Shown: positions 1-9,091, counted from the stretch's first letter. The stretch: 64,000 nt of DNA from JBHOQS01 sp042408875 (GCA_042408875.1 JBHOQS010000015.1:124001-188000), one strand, 5' to 3'. Made by a program: numbers and translations. The notes: generated by a model not told the origin, from the sequence alone.

Positions 1-1470
1 CACCTCGTCCAGCGGCTGGGGCTGCGCCGGAGGCGCCTGGGGCGCAGCGTCCGGTTCGGCTGCTGAAGAGGCTGGAGCTGGAGAGACGACATCGGCCAGC
101 GTCGAAGGCTGAGCCGGCTGGGCGGGCCGCGAGGCTTCCTCCGGCGGAGGCTCGCTGTGGCGTAGAGGTGGCGCCGCGCTCTGGCGCACCGACGCCGGCG
201 CCGCAGAAGGATTTCCCAGCTGCGCGGGAACGGGCTGTGGCTCAGCTGTCGGGGTCGGCATCTCCAGTGGCACGCCGGCCCGCTGCGAAGGCGGCTCGGC
301 CGGTCGGCGCGGGGCGTCCTCCTTTGAAGGCGAAGCCGGACGAGGCTGGGAAGGCGGTACGTCCGGCTGCACAGGGGGCGCGGGCCGCGGCGGCGGGCGC
401 ACCGCTCTCGTCGGTGCCGCTGCCTCGAGCGTGCTGGCCAGAGCAGGGTCATGGCCGCGCAGCAGCTCGACCAACCAGGTGAATACCGGGAGGCGGTGTT
501 CGATAGCGATGGCATGCGCCGCTGCCACCTCACGGGCGATCAGTGCTACAAGCTGCGGATGGACCTCGATCAGCGCCGCAGCCAGCCGGCGCCATTCACT
601 CCGCACCTCCTCGCGCCGGCCGGCGTCGGGGAAGTAGATCAGTCGCAGCGCCACCTGCCCGCTAGACATGCTGTCGTTGAAGCCAAGCTCTCGGAACGCC
701 AGCGCCTCGGCGCCAGGCTGCATCGAAGCGGGCTGCGTGGAACCAGGCGCGATCCCGGCCATGGCGAGCCACTGGTAGCGCGCCAGCACCCGGCTGAGCA
801 CAGATGCCTGCGCGTCTCTCGACGGCCCGTGCATGCTTAGGTACAGGTACGCGCGATAGTAGTCGGCAGCGCGCTCTCTATCCTGCCGCTGGAGCTGGGC
901 ACTCCTAGCAAGCAAAGCGGCATGCAGAGCAGTGGCGCGCGCCAGGGCATAGCGCGCCAGGAGCTGGCCGAGTGGCGCTGCGGGCTCGGGCGCGCCGTGC
1001 GCTCCTCTAGCGGCCAGGCGCTGCGTCACTGCCTGGAGAATCGTTCCGGCGGTATCACTAGCACCCGGCTGCTCCGGGTGCGGCGGCGTTGAGGACTGCT
1101 GCATCGCCTGGCGCACGTCATCGACGAGCAACTCCGTCCAGGTATAGCCGTCAGGCAGGCCAAGCTGCGCCGGGGTGACGAACCGGTGAGGCCGGTCTAG
1201 TTGCACGCGGGGTGGCGGCGCTGCGCCGGGCTCGGCGCCAGTCCGGGCCTGCGGCGAATGACCGAGCGGCGCACGCGCTGCCGCATGCGCTTCCGCACCA
1301 CACCATCCCTCCTGCAACAAGGCTGTGGCGACGCGCAGGGCATCCCAGGCGCGGCGAAAGGCAGCGCGCGCCTCCCCTGTATGCCCTCGCTCATCCGCCG
1401 CCAGTGTCTCCCGCAGGGCGGTCGCGGCCAGGCTCAGGGCTGCCACAGCCGGCTCATGCGGTGTCGCCAT
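1..1470 (-). CDS. Hypothetical protein with Pro/Ala-rich C-terminal region, truncated by window edge
   Basis: An open frame of 490 codons runs off the left end without a stop, so the C terminus is missing. The start is the ATG ending at 1470, preceded by an AGGGAG ribosome-binding site about ten bases upstream. The first ~300 residues are Ala/Leu/Arg-rich and predicted helical, with no family I recognise; a conserved-looking stretch contains GFNDSMSSGQVALRL. From about residue 335 the protein becomes a long low-complexity Pro/Ala/Ser/Glu linker (PPPRPAPPVQPDVPPSQP and similar). Such a linker normally joins a helical N-terminal part to another domain that would lie beyond the window. No signal peptide or membrane segment is visible. 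Function unknown. Confidence 0.7.
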   Translation of the reverse strand, partial: MATPHEPAVAALSLAATALRETLAADERGHTGEARAAFRRAWDALRVATALLQEGWCGAEAHAAARAPLGHSPQARTGAEPGAAPPPRVQLDRPHRFVTPAQLGLPDGYTWTELLVDDVRQAMQQSSTPPHPEQPGASDTAGTILQAVTQRLAARGAHGAPEPAAPLGQLLARYALARATALHAALLARSAQLQRQDRERAADYYRAYLYLSMHGPSRDAQASVLSRVLARYQWLAMAGIAPGSTQPASMQPGAEALAFRELGFNDSMSSGQVALRLIYFPDAGRREEVRSEWRRLAAALIEVHPQLVALIAREVAAAHAIAIEHRLPVFTWLVELLRGHDPALASTLEAAAPTRAVRPPPRPAPPVQPDVPPSQPRPASPSKEDAPRRPAEPPSQRAGVPLEMPTPTAEPQPVPAQLGNPSAAPASVRQSAAPPLRHSEPPPEEASRPAQPAQPSTLADVVSPAPASSAAEPDAAPQAPPAQPQPLDEV

Positions 1471-1829
1471 GGCTGATAGCTCCCTTTGGCGCCCCCAGGC
1501 CAAGCTCCCCCCACACCATCCTGTGCACTAACACCAGTACTGCGCCCAGTCTACACGATGGCATGCCCGGGGCATAGGGGCGATCTCCCTGATCCCGCCC
1601 GGCCAGGCCCTCAGATACAGGAGCGATTCTCCCCTCTGCCCTGGCGCACTGCTCTATGCGAAACCGCACCGGCAATGCCAAGCGCGCCGGGCGGTGCCAG
1701 GGAGGCAATGCTACAATACTGGTGCGCAATGCTGGTGTGGCAGCTCCGAACGAATGCCTGGAGGCGAACGCGCGCCGATCGGGACCGGCGCGCCCTGCAC
1801 GGTGATGCTTTGCTGTGAGGGAACCCACC
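1471..1829. other. Divergent intergenic region
   Basis: About 360 bases between two divergently transcribed genes. No coding sequence is convincing here. The only element I can point to is the extended -10 box near 1709-1717. Confidence 0.5.
1709..1717 (+). promoter_or_regulatory. Extended -10 promoter element TGCTACAAT
   Basis: TGCTACAAT matches an extended -10 (TGnTAnaaT) about 110 bases upstream of the sensor kinase start. No good -35 lies 17 bases upstream, which fits an extended -10 promoter. The same TGCTAnnnT motif recurs before several other genes in the window. Confidence 0.4.
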
Positions 1830-3842
1830 GTGGTCCAGGTTGATGCGGCCCTGAGTGAGCAGGCGTTGCGGTACTGGGAGGCCGTGCTCGCGGGCGCCGA
1901 CCCGCAGGCGCCCCTGATCGAGGACTGGCAGCAATGGCACGCTGAGTCGCTCGCGGCAGCTGGTCGCGCTGCTGCGCACCTGTGCCGTGAGTGGCTCCCG
2001 CTTGCCACCTGCATCGAGCGGCTGGGCCGGGGGTTCGAGGCGTGTGTTGGCGCTGCTCGACCGCAGCCCGACGCACAGGCGGCGTTACGCTGTCTTCAGG
2101 AGCTGGTGCTGGCGGTCACTCGCGTCTATGAGACGAGCGGCGGCATGGCGGCGCGAGAGACCGAGCGACTGCTGGCCGCGCGGGTACGTCAGCTTGCTGC
2201 CGTGCACCGGGTCACCTCGGCGGCAAACTCGAGCCTGGATCTGGACCACACGCTTGCCGAGATCGTCGCTGCCGTCCACGAAGTAATCCAGAGCGACCGG
2301 GTGTCGATCTTCTTGTATGATCCGGCGACCGACCGGCTGGTGCTGCGCGCCACCATCGGGCTCAATCCGGCAGCAGTTGGCTCGGTATCGCTGCGGATGG
2401 GTGAGGGTGTCACCGGCTGGGCCGCGCTCCAGGGCAAGCCCGTGAGCGTGCGGGACGGCTGGACCGACCCGCGCTTCAAGTACGTGCCCGAGCTGGCTGA
2501 GGAGCCCTACCATAGCTTCCTGTCTGTCCCGATCATCCTCTTCACCGGTGGCTCCGACAAGCTGATTGGTGTACTGAATATCCAGACCAAGGAGATCAAG
2601 GACTTCACGCCGGAGGAGATAGCCTTCGCTGAGACAGTGGCTGGCCAGATCGCCATCGCTATTGAGAACGCGCGGTTGTACGAGCAGACCGACGAGCAAC
2701 TCCAGGAGAAGATCCGCCAGCTTGCCACGCTCAGCCGTGTGACGGCCGATATCGCCCGCCATCTTGACGTCCAGACGGTGCTGGACAACATCGCCAGTGC
2801 AGCCGTGACGCTGAGCCGCGCCGACATGGCGGCGATCTTTCGCCTCGACCCCGAGACCGGCGAGCTCTCGATCGTCGCCTCGCATGGCCTGTCTGAGCAA
2901 TACCGCTCGATCCGCGTGCGCGTAGGCGAGGGCGCCATTGGCATTGCGGTCGCCACGAAACAGCCAGTGGCGATTACCGATGCACTCACCGACCCCCGCC
3001 TTGCCTTCGTCGCCGAGCAGGTTCGGGACGAGGGCTATCGCTCCATGTTCTGCGTGCCGCTGGTGAGCCGCGACCGCGTCCTCGGTGGTATCTCGCTGTA
3101 CACCCGCGAGCGCCACGAATTCAGCCAGGAGCAGATCGACCTGCTGTTCACCTTCGCGAACGAGGCCGCCATTGCTATCGAGAACGCCCAGCTCTACGAG
3201 GAGGCACAGCGCGGGCTAGCAGTGAAGGACATGCTGCTCAAGGAGATGCACCACCGCGTCAAGAACAATCTCCAGACGGTCGCCTCGCTGTTGAAGCTCC
3301 AGATGCGCCACAGTGAGCCGGGCGCTAATGTTGAGCCGCTGGCGCACTCCATCGCCCGTATCGAGAGTATTGCCGCCGTGCATGACCTGCTCTCTCAGGA
3401 GGAAATCGGGCTCACCACGGTCAGGCAGATTGTGCGCAAGATCATTGACATCGCCAGCCACTCCCTGATTGAGCCGCAGGTCCAGGTGCAGTTCAGCATC
3501 AACGGCGCCGAGGAGCGTATCTCCTCCCGCCACGCCACCGTGCTGGCCCTGGTGCTCAATGAGCTCATCGCCAACGCGGTCACCCATGGCTTCGAGGGTC
3601 GCCAGAGCGGCACCATTCGCATCAGCAGCTCCAGCGATGGTCGGATGCTGCGTATCGAAGTGGCGGACGACGGCATTGGCCTGCCGCCCGGCTTCGATGC
3701 CGAGCGGGACAAGGGGCTGGGGCTCACCATCATCCGCACGCTCGTCACCGAAGACCTCAAGGGCTGCTTCGAGCTCCGCTCGGCCCCCGGCGGTGGCACC
3801 GTGGCTATCGTCGTTTTCCCCCATACCCTGGCCGCAGCCTGA
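1830..3842 (+). CDS. GAF-GAF sensor histidine kinase (HisKA_2 / HATPase type)
   Basis: Soluble sensor kinase of about 670 residues. A helical N-terminal region (~1-125) is followed by two GAF domains (~130-285 and ~295-455), joined by a helix of the form QTDEQLQEKIRQLATLSRV. The HisKA_2 dimerisation/phosphoacceptor segment EMHHRVKNNLQTVASLL follows (His about 475), then a HATPase_c domain with an N box (NELIANAVTHGFE) and a DDGIGLP G1 box. There is no membrane segment, so it should sense a cytoplasmic or diffusible ligand. I chose GTG at 1830 because GAGGGA lies seven bases upstream; an in-frame GTG at 1815 has no ribosome-binding site. No response regulator is adjacent; the nearest is the lone receiver gene at 7414, and a pairing is only a guess. 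Confidence 0.9.
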   Translation: MVQVDAALSEQALRYWEAVLAGADPQAPLIEDWQQWHAESLAAAGRAAAHLCREWLPLATCIERLGRGFEACVGAARPQPDAQAALRCLQELVLAVTRVYETSGGMAARETERLLAARVRQLAAVHRVTSAANSSLDLDHTLAEIVAAVHEVIQSDRVSIFLYDPATDRLVLRATIGLNPAAVGSVSLRMGEGVTGWAALQGKPVSVRDGWTDPRFKYVPELAEEPYHSFLSVPIILFTGGSDKLIGVLNIQTKEIKDFTPEEIAFAETVAGQIAIAIENARLYEQTDEQLQEKIRQLATLSRVTADIARHLDVQTVLDNIASAAVTLSRADMAAIFRLDPETGELSIVASHGLSEQYRSIRVRVGEGAIGIAVATKQPVAITDALTDPRLAFVAEQVRDEGYRSMFCVPLVSRDRVLGGISLYTRERHEFSQEQIDLLFTFANEAAIAIENAQLYEEAQRGLAVKDMLLKEMHHRVKNNLQTVASLLKLQMRHSEPGANVEPLAHSIARIESIAAVHDLLSQEEIGLTTVRQIVRKIIDIASHSLIEPQVQVQFSINGAEERISSRHATVLALVLNELIANAVTHGFEGRQSGTIRISSSSDGRMLRIEVADDGIGLPPGFDAERDKGLGLTIIRTLVTEDLKGCFELRSAPGGGTVAIVVFPHTLAAA

Positions 3843-4010
3843 GCAGCCTGGCACGTCGATGTGCGTGCTGTACCGCCGGGCCTCTCTCCTCCGGTTGCCG
3901 ATCTCTCGTGCACGCGCCGGTGCACGGTGAAACACGTCAACGTGCCTCGTACGTTATGCGTAATGGTATCGCTCGTGAGAGCACGAAGACCCGGCGCATG
4001 CGAGGTGTCC

Positions 4011-6281
4011 ATGGCTATCGGCTCTGGCACACTCAAGCTCCTCGCGGCGCGCCCGGCCCGCGGGCGTGTCGTAGTCCTCGCGCTTGCCCTGCCCATCGCA
4101 CTGCTGGTTACGATCCTTGCAGGAGTAGCCGTCTGGCAGTTCAGCGTGGGCGACCGCATCGTGCCAGGCGTCCGCGCTGCCGGCCTCGATCTCTCCGGCC
4201 GCACGGTCGAGGAGGCGCGGGCACACATTGCCGCGCGGCTGGAGGAGCAGGGTCGGTCGACGCTCACGCTGCTGGCCGGCGAGCAGCGCTTTGCGGCCAC
4301 GCTGAGCGAACTCGGGCTGGAGATCCACCCGGGCGAGGTGGAGACGCTCGCGCTGCGCGCCTGGCAGCTGGGCCGCCGCGGCACCCTCCTGGCACGGCTC
4401 CGCGAGCAGCTTGCCCTGCTGCGCCAGCCGGTCGAGCTCACCGTGCAGACCCAGGTGAACCGCATGCAGCTCGAAGCCACGCTGGCACGCCTGGGCGGCG
4501 AGATCAACCGCCAGCCGGTTGACGCCGCGCTAGTGATCAGCGACGACGTTTCGGTGCCCTCGCGCGCCGTGCAGATCACGGCGTCCCAGCCGGGCCGGCG
4601 CCTGGACGTCGAGGCGAGCATCTATCCGCTGCTCCGGGCCGTCGGGCGCGCCTCCAGCGATCCTGTGGAGCTCATAGTCGATACGATCCCTCCCCGCATC
4701 GTCGAGGCGGATCTGGAGACGGCACGCCAGCAGGCGATACAGGCGCTCAGCGCACCGTTGCTGCTGGAGCACCAGGGCCGCACCTGGCAGCTTGATCCGG
4801 CCGCCATCGCTGGGATGCTCCAGGTTGCGTACGACGCCGGACCGCCCTACCACCTGTCACTCGACCCGGCGGACGTGCGCGCCTTTGTGGAGAAGGCCGC
4901 GGGTGAGGTTGGTACCCCGGCGCGCAACGCCCGGCTTGAACTCACTGGCACGGAGGTCACCGTACGGCCGGGGACTGCCGGCCTCGTGGTAGACATGGAT
5001 GCCACGGTCGCGGCGCTCCAGCATGCCGTCTTCAGCACCGCGCGCACGGTGCCGCTGGCCGTGCACGCGCGCGAGCCGGCGATCAATGCAGCGGCGCTCG
5101 AGCCGCTCAGGACCCGGGCGAACCGCTTGATCTCGCGACCTGTCACGGTGACGTATGCCGATCAACGCTGGACACTGGAGCCGGCGGATCTGGCGAAGGC
5201 GTTGCGCCTGCCTGACACTGCAAGGGCAGAGAGCGCAGCCCAGCTCAGCGTAGGTCTGGACCAGGCTGCGCTGGAGAAGCAGATCCGCACGCTGGCGGCG
5301 AAGCTGCGTCTTGAGCCCGAGGATGCTGTGCTGGCCGTTCAGGGTACGGAAGTGGTCATCCGGCCGGGCAAGGACGGGCAGGCCGTCGACGCCGCCGCTG
5401 CTGCCCAGGCGGTCATCGCCGCGGTCCAGGCATCCGGCGATGGCCCTATTCCTCCGGTGCCGCTCCGGCTCGTCCCGGTGCAGCCACAGCGCACTGCACA
5501 GTCGCTGGAGCCGGCGCGCCGGCGCGCGCAGCAGTTGATCGGCGCACCGATCGTGCTACGCTCCGGCACTGCCACGTGGAGCCTCACCCCTGCGGAGCTG
5601 GCCGCGGCGCTCGTCTTCGGGGAGACGAACGATAGGGAGGTTTTCCCGTACCTCAGCCGGTCGAAGATCATCGAGTACCTCCAGCGCCTGGCACCTCAGA
5701 TCGAAGCGACGGCCGGGGGGAGCCCTGCTGGTAGCCCTACCCCCACTGGAACGCCCGGCCAGCCCGCCGCGCCGCCCAGGAAAGTTGACCTGGAAAAGAC
5801 CGCCCTGGCAGTGTGGGCTCGTGCCAACAGCGATGACCGCACAGTCACCGTGGAGTTTGTCACCGGGGAGACCGCGCGGCCGGAAGCGCCGCAGAAGATG
5901 CCGCCGCTGGCCGGCAAGTGGATCGAGGTCAACCTGGCAGCGCAGCGCCTCACCGCGTACGAGGGCGACTGGCCGGTCATGTCCACCCTGATCAGCAGTG
6001 GATTACCTCGCACCCCAACCCCGAAGGGCACGTTCGAGATCTTCACCAAGCTCCGCTACGATGACATGCGCGGTGGCTCCGTGGCCGCGGGCGATTACTA
6101 CTACCTCCCGAAGGTGCCGTACGTGATGTACTTCGCCGCCGGTGGGTATGCGCTGCACGGCACCTACTGGCACAACAACTTCGGCCGGCCGATGAGCCAC
6201 GGCTGCGTGAACCTGACCACCCGAGACGCCGAATGGCTGTTTAACTGGGCCCCAATAGGCACAAAGGTCGTCATTTTCTAG
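4011..6281 (+). CDS. Membrane-anchored L,D-transpeptidase (YkuD) with peptidoglycan-binding repeats
   Basis: Peptidoglycan cross-linking enzyme of 756 residues. After a short basic N terminus, one hydrophobic segment (~residues 22-44) should anchor it facing outside. Four divergent repeats of the VanW/PG_binding_4 type follow, each with a motif like RTVEEARAHIAARL or DQAALEKQIRTLA. A Pro/Thr/Gly-rich spacer (~560-590) precedes the C-terminal YkuD domain, which carries the catalytic motif SHGCVN with Cys about 732 and an upstream HGTYWHNNFG. Family knowledge: YkuD enzymes form 3-3 cross-links or attach proteins to the wall. The start is the ATG at 4011 with GAGG six bases upstream; the frame is open further upstream but that part looks non-coding. 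Confidence 0.9.
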   Translation: MAIGSGTLKLLAARPARGRVVVLALALPIALLVTILAGVAVWQFSVGDRIVPGVRAAGLDLSGRTVEEARAHIAARLEEQGRSTLTLLAGEQRFAATLSELGLEIHPGEVETLALRAWQLGRRGTLLARLREQLALLRQPVELTVQTQVNRMQLEATLARLGGEINRQPVDAALVISDDVSVPSRAVQITASQPGRRLDVEASIYPLLRAVGRASSDPVELIVDTIPPRIVEADLETARQQAIQALSAPLLLEHQGRTWQLDPAAIAGMLQVAYDAGPPYHLSLDPADVRAFVEKAAGEVGTPARNARLELTGTEVTVRPGTAGLVVDMDATVAALQHAVFSTARTVPLAVHAREPAINAAALEPLRTRANRLISRPVTVTYADQRWTLEPADLAKALRLPDTARAESAAQLSVGLDQAALEKQIRTLAAKLRLEPEDAVLAVQGTEVVIRPGKDGQAVDAAAAAQAVIAAVQASGDGPIPPVPLRLVPVQPQRTAQSLEPARRRAQQLIGAPIVLRSGTATWSLTPAELAAALVFGETNDREVFPYLSRSKIIEYLQRLAPQIEATAGGSPAGSPTPTGTPGQPAAPPRKVDLEKTALAVWARANSDDRTVTVEFVTGETARPEAPQKMPPLAGKWIEVNLAAQRLTAYEGDWPVMSTLISSGLPRTPTPKGTFEIFTKLRYDDMRGGSVAAGDYYYLPKVPYVMYFAAGGYALHGTYWHNNFGRPMSHGCVNLTTRDAEWLFNWAPIGTKVVIF

Positions 6282-6293
6282 CGCCAAATGTCC

Positions 6294-6322
6294 TTGCTGC
6301 CCGCCCGGCGCTGTGTTAAGAT
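6294..6322 (+). promoter_or_regulatory. Sigma-70-like promoter TTGCTG-17-TAAGAT
   Basis: A -35 box TTGCTG (6294-6299) and a -10 box TAAGAT (6317-6322) are separated by exactly 17 bases, immediately after the transpeptidase stop codon. Transcription would start near 6329, leaving about 183 bases of untranslated leader before the GTG start at 6513. Confidence 0.6.
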
Positions 6323-6329
6323 TCCCATG

Positions 6330-6512
6330 CGCCGGAGAGTTGGGCCAGGCACGTACCGAAGTGAACCCGCTGGGGACATAGCGGAGCGACGCGGACCGCC
6401 ACCGGCGGTCCGCTTTGCCGATTCGCAGGCGGCAGATGCGTCGCAAGCGGCGCTGGGGATGGTGCCCGGTTCCGGGACCGGGGTGTTTGAGAACGAGGTG
6501 GAGGCAACGCAC
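6330..6512 (+). promoter_or_regulatory. Long structured 5' leader, possible cis-regulatory RNA
   Basis: The leader contains at least two strong hairpins: a 10-bp stem GCGGACCGCC / GGCGGTCCGC around 6390-6413, and CCCGGT / ACCGGG around 6465-6482, just before the ribosome-binding site GGAGG of the next gene. A GGAGAG near 6334 and the segment GATGGTGCCC are noticeable but match no riboswitch class I can name. The distance between promoter and gene is much longer than for other genes here. Confidence 0.35.
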
Positions 6513-6926
6513 GTGGCGAAGCCGTCACGGGCGGGCGACCCTGCGAGCGGGCGAGGCACAGGCGGAGCGGCACCGCGGCAGGCAGAGCGTAGCCGAGAGC
6601 GCCTGCCTGATGATGACCCGCTGGCCGTCGTAGCAAACGCGGAAGTCAACACAGCGTTTGCGTTCGCGCTGCGCCAGGCCCTCAAGGAGGCAGCGCCCGA
6701 AAAACCTGAAGCAAAAGAAACAAAAGAAGAAAAGAAGGCTGAGGTCAAGCGGAAGCGCTGCGCCGACTGCTGGAACTGTATTATCTTCAAAGACGAGAAC
6801 GGTCACCTGATGGGCCGCTGCAAGAAGAATCTGTGGCTTAAACCCACGTATTCGTACGAGGACATTAATAACGATCGCGTGCGGCGCTGGCACGCCGATT
6901 GCCCCGAGTACGACGACAGCGAGTAA
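6513..6926 (+). CDS. Small Cys-rich protein, possible zinc-binding domain
   Basis: A 137-residue protein of unknown family. The N-terminal ~75 residues are charged and low complexity, including a Lys/Glu run (EKPEAKETKEEKKAEVKRK). The C-terminal ~55 residues form a compact Cys-rich domain: CADCWNC, then GRCKKN, then HADCPEY near the end. Five cysteines plus a histidine suggest a zinc ribbon or other metal site. I chose GTG at 6513, eight bases after GGAGG; an ATG-initiated longer frame from 6288 would swallow the structured leader and is less likely. It has its own promoter and is followed by a terminator hairpin, so it appears to be monocistronic. Confidence 0.65.
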   Translation: MAKPSRAGDPASGRGTGGAAPRQAERSRERLPDDDPLAVVANAEVNTAFAFALRQALKEAAPEKPEAKETKEEKKAEVKRKRCADCWNCIIFKDENGHLMGRCKKNLWLKPTYSYEDINNDRVRRWHADCPEYDDSE

Positions 6927-6959
6927 CAAGCACGCCCACGTATCTGTTCTGGTAGACCG

Positions 6960-6999
6960 AGCGCTGCCCGGCCACAAGCGCGGCCGGGCAGCGCTATTT
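6960..6999 (+). terminator. Strong hairpin terminator
   Basis: A perfect 14-bp stem (AGCGCTGCCCGGCC at 6960-6973 with its complement at 6982-6995) closes an 8-base loop, 34 bases after the stop of the Cys-rich gene. It is followed by ATTTCT rather than a long T run. Confidence 0.65.
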
Positions 7000-7213
7000 C
7001 TGCGCTACGCTAATACGCTACAGCCTCGCTCTTGTCTATCACACCGCGATCTCGCCTGCTGCCGCTCGCGCTGGCATGCCTCTTGCACGGTGTCCCCTGA
7101 CGCAACTACCAGGGCTGGTGTGACGATGGTGGAATGGGCTCCGGGTTCTTGAGCGGGTTGCGCAGGCGCAGCAGCCTCTACCTCCTCTGGCGCAGGCAGC
7201 GGTGGTATAGCTT

Positions 7214-7320
7214 CGGGTGGTCTCCGTTCAGCCGCCTTGCCCGCGCAGCTGCACAGGACCTGGTAGGAGAGGTAGCGCATACGCCACCTCTCCTACCACC
7301 ACAAAGCCAGAGACCACCCG
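7214..7320. repeat. Nested inverted repeat upstream of the response regulator
   Basis: Outer arms of 10 bp (CGGGTGGTCT at 7214-7223, AGACCACCCG at 7311-7320) enclose inner arms of 13 bp (TGGTAGGAGAGGT at 7261-7273, complement at 7286-7298). No T run follows. It lies in the 487-base spacer 6927-7413, which otherwise holds no convincing gene. Confidence 0.6.
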
Positions 7321-7413
7321 CGTGGCACAGTCCCGAGGCGCAGACGTGACCAAGAACAGTGCCGCGGTCCGCCACCTGCCCATCGCCATCACTGATAGTC
7401 TGGAGAGGTGAGT

Positions 7414-7839
7414 ATGGCAGAGAGCGAGGGCCCCGGCCATACCAGCGCCACGGCTGCGCACATCCTTGTCGTGGATGATAGCGCCCAGATCCGTGCCCTG
7501 CTGGTGGAAGCGCTCCAGCAGGCTGGCTATCGGGTGCATGCCGCTGCGAACGGTGCGGAGGCGCTGGCAATCGTGGAGCGAGACCACGTGGATCTGCTGC
7601 TCCTGGACCTGATGATGCCTCAGATGAGCGGGTGGACCGTGCTCCAGTACCTGAGCCAGTGCTCGCCACCTGTGCCACGCGTCATCGTCATCAGCGCCGC
7701 GGTCAATCTTCGAGGCGTCCAGGGCGCTCCCCTAGTTATTGCAACGCTGCGCAAGCCCTTTGATCTAGAGCACCTGCTTGACCTGGTGGGTAAGGCGACC
7801 AGCTCCCCTTCGGCTCCACTACCGCCGCCGGCACGCTGA
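7414..7839 (+). CDS. Single-domain response regulator (CheY-like receiver)
   Basis: A 141-residue protein consisting almost wholly of a receiver domain. The acidic pair is in HILVVDDSAQIR, the phosphoacceptor Asp in DLLLLDLMMPQMSG, the conserved Ser in VIVISA and the switch Lys in ATLRKPFD. No DNA-binding output domain follows, so it probably acts by protein contact or as a phosphorelay intermediate. The start is ATG 7414 with GGAGAGG five bases upstream; a GTG at 7408 would overlap that site. No kinase gene is adjacent. Confidence 0.85.
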   Translation: MAESEGPGHTSATAAHILVVDDSAQIRALLVEALQQAGYRVHAAANGAEALAIVERDHVDLLLLDLMMPQMSGWTVLQYLSQCSPPVPRVIVISAAVNLRGVQGAPLVIATLRKPFDLEHLLDLVGKATSSPSAPLPPPAR

Positions 7840-7927
7840 CCGGCATGCGGTGAGCGGCTGCGCTGGCACAGGACAGTGGAGGACGGGAGAGTGCCACCGC
7901 AGCGCGCCGAGGTCTCGCCCGGTGCCC

Positions 7928-9091
7928 TCACCAGGTCTTGGCGTAGACGCCAGACGAAAGCGCTGCGGCAACGCGCTCCTGTGCACGCAGGAGCTCAGCG
8001 TGATAGTCCGGTACCAGCACGCGCTCCAGGTGCCCGTCCACACGCACGAGGTCCCACAGGCCCCAATGGTCGAACCGGCCGGTATGCCATTGCGGGAAGT
8101 CGATGATCGGATACAGGCAGATCCCATGGAGATCGACACCGTGCTCCATGGCCGCTAGCGACTCGTCCACCACATAGCGCAGCCATGGGGCCCGCCACTC
8201 GCCCCAGCACGCTGTCTCCCCGATGATCATCGGGCGTCCGTAGCGACGGTGGGCGTCGAGCAGTTGCTCTCGCAGCGGTTTGCGCCGCGGGTCACGCATG
8301 TCCAGCGGCTCGAGCGGCCGGCCGTATTCATACTGGCCGGTCCAGTAGACGTTCACTGCGACGATGTCCAGGTGCCGCGGCGTGCCGCCAAGCTCGGGCT
8401 CGAGCCTGCCACACAGCATATCCCAGCCGTGCCACATATAGCTCTCATAGGTTGCTGCCGCCTCGGCTAGCTCGGGGTGCCCCACCGGCACGGCGACATG
8501 GATCATCGGGTCCGCATGCACGAACCGGGCATCGGGCTGCACCTGCCAGATGGCGTTCATACCGGCGATGGCCGCCCGCACTAAGCTCTTCTTGAGCTCC
8601 CAGCCGCGCTGGTGCTGGAACGGCGCCCACCAGGCGACCTCGGCCCCAGCCCACGAGAAGAACGAGATCTCGTTCACCGGCGTGTAGAAGCGCGTCTCCG
8701 GGTATTCCCGGCGCACGTGCCGTGCGAACGCCTCGCAGAACCGCGCGAACCGTTCTGCCAGTTGCGGAGAAAAGGGATCGATGTCCTGGGGATACCCGTA
8801 GTGAAACAGGTCCCAGATCTGGACCATGCCCGTGCGGCGCCCGGCGTCGATGAGCGGCTGTATCGCTGAGAAGTCATACTCGCCGGGCACACGCTCGATG
8901 AGGTTCCACGGTGCGCCTTCGCGCACTGCCTGGATATGTACGGCACGAAGCCGTTGGTAGTCGTCGTAGGCGAAGCGATCGTGCTGCGTTGCCTGAAGCT
9001 GGTTCATCATCCGTCCTTCCCGAGTGACCGGTGTCGAACACTCGAAGCCGGCCAGGAAGAAGCTCGGAAAGAGACGCTCGCGTCCTTCCAT
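7928..9091 (-). CDS. GH-A clan glycoside hydrolase-like protein (beta-glucosidase/GH1-like)
   Basis: A 387-residue (beta/alpha)8-barrel-like protein resembling family 1 / clan GH-A glycosidases. The candidate acid/base glutamate is in TPVNEISFFSWAG and the candidate nucleophile in IIGETACWGEW; barrel strands such as DIVAVNVYWTGQYEYG are recognisable. It lacks a signal peptide and is shorter than canonical GH1 enzymes (~450 residues), so it may be a divergent subfamily acting on a small glycoside. The substrate cannot be told from sequence. Strong AGGAGG-like sequence lies just upstream of the ATG. It is monocistronic and convergent with the response regulator gene. Confidence 0.7.
   Translation of the reverse strand: MEGRERLFPSFFLAGFECSTPVTREGRMMNQLQATQHDRFAYDDYQRLRAVHIQAVREGAPWNLIERVPGEYDFSAIQPLIDAGRRTGMVQIWDLFHYGYPQDIDPFSPQLAERFARFCEAFARHVRREYPETRFYTPVNEISFFSWAGAEVAWWAPFQHQRGWELKKSLVRAAIAGMNAIWQVQPDARFVHADPMIHVAVPVGHPELAEAAATYESYMWHGWDMLCGRLEPELGGTPRHLDIVAVNVYWTGQYEYGRPLEPLDMRDPRRKPLREQLLDAHRRYGRPMIIGETACWGEWRAPWLRYVVDESLAAMEHGVDLHGICLYPIIDFPQWHTGRFDHWGLWDLVRVDGHLERVLVPDYHAELLRAQERVAAALSSGVYAKTW

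Noticed and set aside
168..840. Several plus-strand open frames of 68-129 codons
   Set aside because: They are antisense to the continuous minus-strand frame 1-1470, which has a ribosome-binding site and a more natural composition.
2085..3116. 343-codon minus-strand frame opposite the GAF kinase
   Set aside because: Shadow frame caused by high third-position GC; no family pattern and fully inside a gene with clear GAF domains.
6330..6512. T-box or glycine riboswitch
   Set aside because: Short words (GGAGAG, GATGGTGCC) are reminiscent, but the diagnostic conserved blocks are missing and the downstream gene is unrelated to amino acids.
7005..7280. 91-codon minus-strand frame in the spacer before the response regulator
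   Set aside because: Pro/Ala/Gln-rich, no ribosome-binding site, and overlaps the nested inverted repeat; not convincing as a gene.
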